A program made the position numbers and the translations under genes. Below are positions 1 through 11,600 of a DNA stretch of 64,000 nucleotides, in pieces (positions within the stretch are counted from its first letter, which is position 1; every line of letters begins with the position of its first letter). The stretch is taken from positions 3,534,001 to 3,598,000 of the forward strand of contig NC_084665.1 in assembly GCF_028389875.1 (NCBI RefSeq), read 5' to 3'. The notes beneath the pieces are model-generated. The model was given only the letters and a program-made list of their open reading frames with translations, had not been told where the DNA came from and did no database searches. Source of the stretch: Rhea pennata. Taxonomy: Eukaryota > Chordata > Aves > Rheiformes > Rheidae.

Positions 1-2446
1 TCTCTGTACCTTGAACTGAGTAGTTCTGATCAACATTCAACTATCTTCTGGAGTAATAAGTCTGTCCATCCAGAAGCATAAAAATACATTTTGCGGTTAA
101 GGAAAGAATACACGAACAGAAAAATATTCTTAAACAGGCATCACCACCACTTCAGTTTACCATTATGTAGCAGCTTGATTACAGCTTTGACATTTCCAAG
201 GTACTACTTTGGTCATACGTAATTTTTCAAACCTGAGGCATCAGTAACAAACTCAATCTATCATGCAAAACTAGGAACAATTTCTAGATTTGTTTTTGTG
301 ATTACATATCTGACTGGAAGCCTGCAGTAATGAAAAGCTATTTCTACCTGCAAAGTAAATTATAATGTAACTTCTTAGAATATAAATATATACCAATTAT
401 AAGTTTAAATAGTCTTTTACAGTGTAACACTACAACACAGAATGTTTCTGCTTGACACTACAAAAACCAACCAGTTAGATTCTTTTTATATGAAATAGCT
501 CTAATAAATAAATCAATTACTCTCATGTTCTCAAAATAGAATCAGAATGGTCACTAATCATGAATGTTTCTATTTTCAGTATCTACATTTTTCAGAGAAA
601 GTTTCAATACACAATTGGCCAAAACATTATCCTGCACCCCAAAACAGGTTGCGGAAGTTAGTAATTTATTTAAAGCAATTTTCTGAAGATCTTGCAACAG
701 AGTTACATTGTCAGAGTACACACCTGAACAGCTTCTGATAGCACTCAACCTCCTCAAGCATGGAACTACAACTACATATAAAAAGAAAAGGTCAAAAAAA
801 AAATGCAAGACTGCAAAATCATATTAAAGAGGCAGGGACCTAACTTATGTAATCTTTAAGGATAACACGTGCACTATGAGATCTTCAGTGTTCTAGTTTC
901 ACTCTCATTCCCAATTAAAATACAAAACTGAACACAAATCTTGTGTTAGTTAAGCTCCACATTCACTTCTCCAGTTGCCCTTCTGCCTTACCTCTGATCT
1001 TTAGCCTCCTGCATTTCAGCCTGTTCACTTCCTTTTTTTTTTCTTTTTTTTCTCCCTACACCAGTTTCATAATTAATGCAAGTAAAAGACAGGCTGGGGC
1101 AGTTCTGACAGCACAGAAGAAAAAAATCCTTCTTCTCCTAAATGCTCTACAGCAGCCACAGCACACAGAAGGGGCAACTACAAAGTTTTCTTCCGAAGCC
1201 CAGGAACGTAGTGTTCTCGTCCACGCTGCAGGGACAGGCTCCACGAGCAGCTGGGCTGCAGGAGAGCTGGAACAGGCACTCCCTGAAGTGTACCTGCAGA
1301 AAGCATTTCGCCACCAACCTAAAAGGCTCGCGTTTATTTGGATTCCTATTATTCCACCATAATTGGACAGATTTTCACAGCGTATCAAAAGGCACACAAG
1401 AATGATTCCCCTGCCTAATTTCAGTATTATGTATCAAAACAAAGTGCAAGATCAACACAGAAAAGTGTCAATTTTCTCCTAATCATATTCTTAGAAATGG
1501 CTTAAGTCATCTGCCCTGAAACATATTAAAAATGTTTAATTCAAGAGAGGCCAAGTTTCTTTCCAGAAAGTTCAGGAAAGTTTTGAACACAGTGAAGGTA
1601 GGTTTCTACAGCATATTCTTTAGAAGTCTCATGCAGAGACAGAGTTTCTAATTTTTCCTACAGTATACCAATTATAAGTTTAATTGTTTTCCGTATAAAA
1701 AACCTGAGTCATTAAAATTTTTTCTTTGCTGTAAAACTGAACACAATTCCAGTGATGCATGTGTCTGAGAGATACTGCAATTAGAGCAAACACTCCATGA
1801 TTGGTGTTGGGACATAACCAGAGGTTCTGTACACTTAGATATTCCTGTTCCCAAGTTTAGACTGCCTGTGTATAGCTACTGTACATCAAAGCATCCAAGA
1901 AATAACACCTAAAGGAAAGCTATTAGCAGACTAATGAAATCTAAGATTACAGTAGCTCAGAAGAACATTAAAAGAAGGGTTTAGATATATTCTCCACTGA
2001 TAGTCAAGAATTAGCTTATGCTAATGCAAGTGTGAAGTGCAACTCCTCTTCATTCAGCACAATACATATTATGCTTTAGCAAAACTAAAGGCTATCTTAA
2101 TGCCAGTATTCAGTTCAAGCACAGAACGATGAAGCGTAACAACTTTTAAAATTGTATTTCAAACTATGAGACACTAACAGTGTTGGAAAAAAAAACAGAT
2201 GAGAAACTTGTATTAAAAAAAAAAAAGCTTCTATCATTGCTCAATCACTGGACACCACCACTTCAGAAAACAAAGATCAAAACAATATATATGAAACAAA
2301 AGGTATTGCTCAGTCCCCTCACCCCGACTAAAACCTTCCTGTAGTGCCTACATAACTGAGGAAGAAAACAGTTTTGAAAGCTGTTCCCCTTGTCACACAT
2401 TCATGCTTTAACTAATTGGAGAGGAAGTTCTTGATGTTAAGTGCAG
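1..2446 (-). other. APLF 3' UTR and downstream flank
   Basis: No coding exon recognised. On the minus strand, AATAAA signals (read as TTTATT on plus) lie at 1333-1338 and 665-670, about 1.1 and 1.8 kb after the stop; either could end the transcript. A moderately GC-rich stretch at about 1140-1330 has open frames on both strands but no recognisable protein. The rest is AT-rich. Confidence 0.5.
1333..1338 (-). terminator. Candidate APLF polyadenylation signal (AATAAA)
   Basis: First AATAAA on the minus strand after the APLF stop codon. A second lies at 665-670. Neither is proven used. Confidence 0.35.
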
Positions 2447-2637
2447 CTACTTTCTGGTATTAACAAATCTGCGTGCTTCTTTCAAAAGTGTTTCAACATC
2501 TTCATTATCCTTTTCTTCTGAATTTGGTTCCCAGTCAGAATCTTCATCAGTAGGATCGCACTCTTCATCATCATCATCTATAAAGCTGTCATTTAGATCA
2601 TATTCATTTGGTTCACCACTGTCTTCCTCCAAAGCCC
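2447..2637 (-). CDS. APLF: APLF exon 11 (acidic histone-binding tail, stop)
   Basis: Encodes [19 protein letters not shown] followed by an Asp/Glu run, [10 protein letters not shown] and a basic end RRFVNTRK, then TAG. This is the NAP1-like acidic domain that binds core histones. The tryptophan of the double aromatic anchor is kept (W520 here), but the partner tyrosine position reads cysteine (C511). The acceptor AAAAAG|GGG is preceded by a T-rich tract. Confidence 0.94.
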
Positions 2638-5600
2638 CTTTTTCAGTAGGGAAAAAACAGAAAAAAAGTAATATAATCATGAATTGTCACTACAAAAATA
2701 GAAAGACCTTGAAGAGACCATCTAGTCGATCTTTCTCCTCAAGAGGAAGGATCAGCTAAAGCACTACACCCAATTTTAATGATTTTGGGGGTCATTTTTA
2801 AGAATCTCATGAAAAGTTGTACCATCTCTCTCAAACACCTACTGTAGTGCTTACCTGTCTGTTCACTTAGAAAGTTTTCCTTATTGACTTTAATAAAAGT
2901 CTCTTTTTTTCAGCGAAGCCAAACTCAGCCCTCTGGACTGAGGTCAGTGTCACTCCAATCTTCAGAAAGGGCAAGGAGGAGGACCCAGGAAACTACAGGC
3001 CGGTCAGCCTCACCTCCAGCCCTGGAAAGGGCATGGAACAACTCATCCCAAATGTCATCTCCAAGTATATCGAGGAAAAGAAGGTGATCAGCAGCAGTCA
3101 GCATGGATTCACAAAGGGGAAATCCTGCTTAACCAATCTGAGAGCCGTCGCTGATGGAGTGACTGGCTGGGTGGATGAGGGGAGAGCAGTGGACATTGTG
3201 TCCCTTGACTTCTGCAAGGCTTTTGACACTGTCTCCCCTAACATCCTCCTAGAGAAGCTCAGGCAGTGTGCGTTAGACGAGTGGATAGTGAGGAGGCTTG
3301 CGAACTGGCTGAATGGCAGAGCTCAGAGGGTCGTCATCAGTGGCGTGGAGTTTAGTTGGAGGCCCGTGGCTAGTGGAGTCCCCCAGGGGTCAGCACTGGC
3401 TCCCATCCTGTTCAAAACTTCTTCATCAAAGAAAGACCTGGATGAGGGGACAGAGTGCCTCCGCAGCAAGGTTGCTGATGCTACCAAGCTGGGAGGAGTG
3501 GCTGACACACCTGAGGGCTGTGCTGCCATTCAGAGAGACCTGGACAGGCTGGACAGCTGGGCAGAGAGGAACCTCCTGAGGTTCAACAAGGGCAAGTGCA
3601 GGGTCCTGCACCTAGGGAGGAATAACTCCATGCACCAGTATAAGCTGGAGGCTGACCTTGTGGAGAGCAGCTCTGCAGAGGAGGACCTGGGAGTGCTGGT
3701 GGATGACAAGTTGACCATGAGGCATCAATGTGCCCTTGTGGCCAGGAAGGCCAATGGTCTCCTGGGCGGCATTAGGAGGAGTGTTGCCAGCAGGTGGAGG
3801 GAGGTGATCCTGCCCCTCTACTCAGCCCTGGGGAGGCCTCATCTCGAGTCCTTTGTCCACTTCTGGGCTCCCCAGGACAAGAGAGACATGGAGCTACTGC
3901 AGAGAGTCCAGCGTAGGGCTACACAGATGCTCAGAGGGCTGGAGCACCTGCCCTATGAGGAACGGCTGCGAAAGCTGGGCCTCTTCAGCCTGGGGAAGAG
4001 AAGACTGAGGGGGAAACGTTACCAATGTGTACATTGGTACCTGAAGGGAGGGTGTCAAGGGGACGGGGATAAATTCTTTTCAGTTCTCCCATGTGACAGG
4101 ACAAGAGGCAATGGGCAGAAATTGAAGCACAGGAAGTTCTGCCTGAATGCGAGGAAGAATTTCTTCACTGAGAGTGATGGAGCACTGGCACAGGTTGCCC
4201 AGAGAGATTGTGGAGTCTCCTTCTCTGTAGACATTCAAAGCCCGCCTGGATGCAACCCTGTCTGACATGCTCTAGGTGACCCTGCTTGAGCAGAGGGTTT
4301 AGACTAGACGATCTCCAGAGGTCCCTTCCAACCTTACCCATTCTCTGATTCTGTGACTGTAAGGCTTCCCCACTTCTAAACCAGAGTATAAGCCGATTAA
4401 TTTACCACTCCCTGGCTCGTCTCTTCTTGAAGGCAAGCACTTCCTTTCTTTTTTTCTAGTCTCTAGAACCTTATCCATTATATATGATTTTCAAGAGCCA
4501 TGTACTCAGGGTATGAAAACATTTAAGTATCATTTAAACGGCATTTTTCTTGGAAGGTCCAAACCCTTTGTCACCGGTATTAATCATATGAGACACCTAA
4601 TCAGTTACCTTCTAAGCAAAAGCAGACAAAAAAAAAAAACAAAACAAAAAAAAAAAAAAAACAAAACATTGCAACCTTTGATGACTTCTGATAACTTTCC
4701 TTTCCTTAATGAGCAACCCATCAAATTTTACTGGTCATCTTATTACTCTTACACTTAAACAGTATCTCTTTCTTCCCATGTAGTCTCTAGCTATTGCTGT
4801 ATCACTGTTTTGCACCTGAATTTTCTGCCTTCATCCATAGAGACTTATTTTATCCTCCTATCCTTCGGAATATGACATGATTTTTATTTCCTGCACAATT
4901 CTTTCCTGAGTTTCAGGTGACAGAAGAGAGAATCTTCCAGACCACTCTTCTCCTATGTTCTTAGTTTGGATGCATGCTGAGTAGTTTGTGTTTCCTTTCT
5001 GAAAAAGGTTTAAGGAATTGCCAAAGAGTGATTGTTCTCCTTTTCTAAGCTCTGTGCAGCCTACCTGCTTCCCAGTTAACTTAGTCTACTTTATTATGCT
5101 GTTTACTGTCCTTCTTGCATCTATCTTCCTCACAACTTATATGATCAAATTGTCTTCTACCTTATATTATTTCACAATACTCTGTATTGGCAGGAATCAA
5201 TGTCTAAGAAATCTTTATTTACAAGAAACAGATGCCGTTACCAGCACATTCCGTAATTTTTGGACAGCTTGTCCCGCTGTATTCCTCTAATGCATAGTAT
5301 TAAATGTTAGCAAATTTACCCATTTAAACCAAGTCCCAGGCACTGAATAATTCTGCTATTGGAAACCTTGTGTACCTTAGTAGTGTCTGTACAAAGCTGC
5401 TGCCAAGACAGCACTGCATATTCTCTCTCTCTTTTTAAATCAATAGCTGTGAATCCTCAATAAGTTTATTTCCACTGCTTCGCAGTTTTGGAAGATACGT
5501 GTAATCCTTGCTCTAGAAGCTATCACTATCTTTCTCTTACATGTCCACAATTCCTAGTAAGCCACATTCTTCTGCACTAATATTCCAATCATGTTATTTT

Positions 5601-8600
5601 GCCATAAGTTAGGGCATACCTCTGAGTAAGTGTGTTCACTCCTCTTCTCCCCAACCTCCATTTTTTGCCTTCTTCTATCATCTAGAGATAACCTGTCAAT
5701 GATCTAATATAGACATTTTATGCATTGATCATTTTTTCCTCATTAGCTTTCCTTTCAAATTATAAATCTGCATTTATTCTCACTTACAGACCCCAGCCCA
5801 AATCATCAATGTTTTTATTAACTATAAGCTCTTGCAGTGTCAGGTCAAACCCCAGGTACTAAAACTAGGTGTGTCAGAAGGGAAAAGAGGGAAAACTAAT
5901 ATGTTATTTAGTCAGATCACATCTTTATCAATTAAACTTTTTCTGTAGTAGGAACATTACTATTCCAGAATTATTTAATGATCTGATTAACCGTTTGCAA
6001 GTCTTGTCCAAGGATTTCAAAGGCATAAGCAGCATTAGTGAAGCTTCTCAAATATGTGTTACTTGATGGATGAATTGTGCCACATAGATACTCAATGATC
6101 ATCTTTGTGATCCTTTGTTGGACTTGCTCCAACAGCTCCATAGTTCTCTTCTACTGAGGAGCCCAGATCCAGATCCAATAGTCCAGGGGTGGCCTCACCA
6201 GGGCTGAGTATAGGGCAAGGATCACCTTCCTCCACCTGCTGGCAATGGTCTTCCTAATGCAGCCCAGCATATCATTGGCCTTCTTGGCCACAAGGGCACG
6301 TGACCAGCTCATGGCCAGCTTGTTGTCCACCAGGACTCCCAGGTCTTTCTCCACACAGCTGGACCTGAGAGTCCTGGTGGACAACAACTCCTACAGCAGA
6401 ACTAGTAATTCTGGCAAAATGCTGACTATTTCCATCAAATTATTTATATTTTGCTGATCTGCTATAAATGTTTGAGCATATTATGATTTTTTCCTCTCCA
6501 TACTTCAATGCTTTTAGATTTCAGCAGTAAATGATACATTTTCCTCCATGTCTTGCCATTCCACCTCTTACTGCTGAAATTCAGTCCCACAGCTCCCAAA
6601 GCAGCTCATTAAGCACAATTCTGCTTTTTATCCGGTACCACATTTATCAAGATGGCCATGACACTTTCTATGAAAGTGCCTGCTCCACAAGGGGGAAAAT
6701 GGGATACTGACCATCTCTTTCATAGTTATATTTGGAAGTTAGATAATTAGCTTGCTAGAAAAACTACAAAAAAAGTTGAGAATTCTATACAGCCCAAAGC
6801 CACAGCAGGTCATTCATCTGGATAGTGACAATTCAATGTGACAATTTAGAAGTGATAATTTAGTGACAACATCAACTTTGACTTTTTTTTGTTTAGTTCT
6901 TAACCTCATCAGCCTAATTGTTACCTCAGGGTGTGTAAAGTGCCTGTAAAGAAAGAGGCATATGCATGCACAGAAACATAATCTAAGGTTCATTCACTGG
7001 GGAAGGGATGTAGGTGAGGAAACATTTCAAATGTCATGTAGTCAGTATCCTTCTTTTTTTGGTTGGTGGAGTTTAAATACATTTATAAGGAAGTATCAAC
7101 TCTGCTGTGCTTAACAGTAAGCAAAGTTGTGTCAAACAGCACATAATAAAGGCCAACGGAGCCCTGGCTTTCTGTGAGACCTTGTGTAGCTCAGCCAGTC
7201 TCAGACATGAACATGCTGAGCCTAATCTTTTAAAAGCTTTGCCCTTAAAAGAACTAGGCCAGCCATTCATGTATCAGCTTGTTTCGTTATAGTATCTTAA
7301 TCACTCATTGTCATTACAATGCTGTCATAATTCTTTCCACGTTGTAACACACCTTCTAAAGTGGAGCAGTGACCTGGTGTGCATCACAGGACATGGAAAA
7401 ACATGCAGGTAACAGCTATGCCTCAGGTAGAAAGATACAACCATATTAAGCATTCAGTGACAGCAAAATACTACATGGCAGAGAAACTGGATGGAAAGAG
7501 ATCTCTCACTGAAAAGTAAACAAGCAACCCTTTAAGACTACCCACAACAAAACTGCAGATCAAAACAGCTTGTCTAGAAAAACTAAGTAAAGCTATTTGT
7601 GTTTATACTTATGCTCTTAAGCAAACAGAGCTCTATATTTTGGGGATTTCTTTAGGGCATGCCTGGCCACATCCTGGAGATCCAGAGGAAGACAAGCCAG
7701 TTCCCTTTTCCAGTTGTTATGAGCAACAGGTTGCTCAGAGAGGTTGTGGAGTCTCCTTCTCTGGAGATATTCAAGGCCCGCCTGGATGCAACCCTGTCTA
7801 ACATGCTCTAGGTGACCCTGCTTGAGCAGGGAGGTTGGACTAGATGATCTCCAGAGGTCCCTTCCAACCTTAGCCATCCTGTGATTCTACGATATCCTGT
7901 AGAGGCTAATGGAAGTGAAGTCTCCATACTAAGAGACTTTCAGACTGCTCATTACTCCTAGAAAGTGATTTTTTTAAAAAAATTCTTCACTAGTCCTAGG
8001 AAGAAACTTCTTTTTAAATTCATGCTCCAAATACAGACTTTGTAGAGCAACTAGGATAATCTAGTCCTAGATGTTAGAAGTTGCTTCCTCCATGCATATT
8101 TTTCCTTAAAGCTGTATATGCTGAACATCAAGAGCATAAACTACAAACCAGTGGGAAATCAGTTTATGCTGTCTAAACACTTGCTCTTTCCCTCTTCCAC
8201 ATCTTCATGTTTTCCTCCATCTATCTAATTTTCTCTGATGTCCCCTTCCCCACAGTAGTATTAAACTCCTTCAGATATTCCCAACATCTCTATGGCACTA
8301 TCACCAGTTCCCTGCTGTATCTCCTGTCTTCTCTCCAAAGGACCTAAAGGTCCCCACCATAGCCTCTAATTTTGTCTTCTGAGAGTTAGAAGAGACAGCA
8401 CACGTGACAAGCTGTCCTGAATTACATGCCTACCGATTGCTGACCACCTGCTATCTCTTGGTGGCTCAACAGGTCAAACAGAATTGATCAAATTGAACCA
8501 TTCCAATCCGTCTTCTCACTGAGCATGCTGACAGAGTCTCCTTATTTTATAAGACCCCACTTTTCGTGAAACATCGAGGCGTCAAGGATACAGTGTTCTT

Positions 8601-11600
8601 AAATCTTTTCCCAATTGGATTCCCAAGATTCAAAATTACAAGGACAATTAAAAGTAATCACATTTGCTTCCTTTTTTTCAGGAAGTGGCAAGCAACTTGG
8701 AAGCCATAGATTATGTCTGGTTGACAGCAAAAGTTAAGGAAAAAAAAACAACCTCCAAATATGCAGGTAAGTATAACAAAGCTCTCCAAAGCCTTCCATG
8801 GAGGTTTGGTAGCTCCAGTGAAAAGGTCTGTAGTAATTCTCAAATAATAAGTAATTCTCAAAGCTTTTAAATCATTTGCATAATCAAATCAACCTAACTC
8901 TTTGTAAGTATGGAACAGAAAAAAATCCAATAATATTGACTGGACAGAGGGACAGCTGAGTAATGAATTATATGATTCAATGAGGCCTTAACTCTGGCTA
9001 ACTTCACAGCAGTGAAGTGCTTCACAGCAAGCTTGACAACACATCAAGCACTATTTTGATGCTGGTAAAAAGCTCATTAAGGGCTTAAATTGTTTTAGAA
9101 GGAATGGGAAGCTCCATATACACAAGCTGACACAAGAAATCTGGAAACAGACCCGAAGGATTTAAAACTGGTGGCTATGCATATGCAACACATGAATTAA
9201 CATCACTGGCAGCAGGAAAACAAGCTAGGTACACTGCCAGCAAATGGAAGAAATATTCATACACAGTATTAAATTTTATAAAACCAAGAGAAACTAATAC
9301 CTGATTGTGCTTGTATATGATCTCTAATGAAGACTTGAAAGTAAAAAAGGAAGTGAAACCTGTCCCCAGTTCAAATGTATCAACCTTCTTCTACACATCT
9401 GCCCTGAAAAGCCAAGATCAGCCTCTTATCTGAAACACTAAAACCCCACAGTAAGTGTAAGAAAAGCTCATCAGCACATGCACAAGTGTTATTTGAAAGT
9501 CCTTTAGAGGTCAAGACAACGCAAAAGGAATATTTAATGTTTCAGGAGCAAATCAATCTTTAGGAAGCAACCTTAAGTTGTTCTAGATGAAATACTGACT
9601 CCTTTAATCCTACTATGACCTGCTATGTAACAAAGGGTTAGCTGATATAACCATATGCATCTTTCCATCTTGAAAAAGTTAGATTTTTTTAGGGGGGTGG
9701 AGGTGGAGGCTGGCCTATACCTCTCAAGGAAGCCTGGCAAAACTTCAATTTCAGCACTACCACCTGAGAAAGCAAGCAGGGTCCTACTCAAATGATTAAC
9801 AGTGACACTCTCCTCAAGTAAGTATTATCAAGTACCTCTAGCACTGTCCAGTGCCTGAAAAACAAAGCAGATCAGGCATGTTCCACACTGATGTGCCCAT
9901 TCAGAAATTCAAAATGTACTAACCATTCTCTGAAGTTCTCTGTCGGGTTCTTCTTTCAAATACTAAGGAAAAGAAAATTATTAGTCAGGACAGAGTACAA
10001 CCTAGTGGTAGTATTATTCATTGAGACTGACCTTTTAAAGTAAATGCTGCAATGACTGTGCCACAAAAAAATTTTAAAAAGCTGCTCTATACTGAATGAT
10101 TTACCTGGGAAGTCTCTCAGGAATTTTTCATACATTTATGAACCATTCCATTCCTAGCTACAATGAAATTTTAAGATATGAATCTATGTAGTATATACAA
10201 TGCTCAATGTTAAGCTATGTAGAGGGGAGGAATACTGTAAAAATAATTTACCACAGCATCCATTCTAAACATTAAAATATACTTCAGTACCTTTAATACC
10301 AAAATATATTCTCTGTTTTTGTTTTATCACTACTGCTCCAAAGGCAAGGAGGGGAATACGAAGATCAGGTAATACCACAGTACGCTATGTTTTATTTTCA
10401 ATTAAAATTATCAAGCTCACGCAAATATCCACTTGCCACATGGTATTTTTGTCTATAAGAAATATAAGCATAAAAACCATGTCAATATTGTCTGAGCCAC
10501 AGAGTGCTGTGGGTTTTATCTCATTACTGTTGAAAAGCATCTGAAAAAGCAAGTGCAAGCCTGAAGAGGCCAAGCAATCTTCCTTATCACAGACAAGAGT
10601 AAAACTTCAAGTACAGGAAGAGCAAGAGTGCAGTGCAACACAGAGTAACCTACAAATACAGCAATTTTCACTTACAATAGTTGAAAGCATTTTATTCCAA
10701 ACTTTTTGTATGCGTTTGTGGGGTTTGGTCCCCGTCCCCGTCCCCCCCTGCTTTGTAGTATATTGAACAACTTAGTTTACCTGGAGGTATACTGTGCTTG
10801 TATTCTAACTTGTGTTGTGGATTCTTCCTGCAAAGAAGAAAGCAATAAAAGCATGATTGGCCACTGTGTTCTAAACTAAATAAACCCAGAACTTCTTCTA
10901 TTATTATTATTTTACAGAAATAATCATTATATTATTTCAGCTTTCTCAACAGCTATTTTAACTGCTTGATTTAGTACTTAACTTAAAAAAAAAGTTGCTG
11001 AAAAGTAAATATCCAAATTTAGAATACTTGCTTAAAGAAAAAGTCTTATTTGAACAAGGAGTTGCAAATAAACGTGGCGATAAAATAGAGGTGTCTGCTA
11101 CTCACAGATCTCTTTCAAAGTGACTAGATAATTGATATTGGAAGCTAACAACCAATCAATTGACACATTTCTGTCTACGAAGCATTTTCAGTACAGCTGA
11201 GTCATCTATATACTCATTCTTGGGTAGAAGACTTTTTAACTAGGGAAGTAATTTTAACAATGGAAACAGATGGAGGTCAATCTTACTCTGCAGATTAGCT
11301 GAATGGGACAATCAAGTAAGTACATGTATTGGATTCATATTAAGTTATCTGTATCTATAAGATACATCCTAAATATGTTCCACAAACCTGAATTCTTCCA
11401 TTCTTTTCCAGATACATACAAAGCAAGAACAAAGGAAGACTTCTCTGCAGGGCCAGATGCCAAAAGCAACAGGCAATGAAGCATCAGGTTTCCCTCCCTA
11501 AACTATGATGTGCAATGCATTCTTTACCTTCAAAATCCCACAACATGTTCTCGAAGTTAAAAATTGCACAGCACTATAAAATTACTTGTGTTTTGGTATT

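Larger units (their letters stand above)
2638..9923 (-). other. APLF intron 10
   Basis: A 7.3-kb intron between the 39-nt microexon and the last exon. It holds the CR1 pieces at 2690-2775, 2912-4362, 6095-6387 and 7725-7895, and an A-rich tract at about 4626-4668. The rest is AT-rich with no recognised coding or RNA gene. Confidence 0.7.

Noticed and set aside
943..1362. Open frame of about 139 codons downstream of APLF
   Set aside because: Low-complexity Phe/Ser-rich start from a T-rich tract, no recognisable domain, overlapping frames on the other strand. Probably chance.
3033..4265. Treating the 410-codon frame as a host gene
   Set aside because: It is the CR1 LINE reverse transcriptase with a lost catalytic Asp, antisense in an APLF intron.
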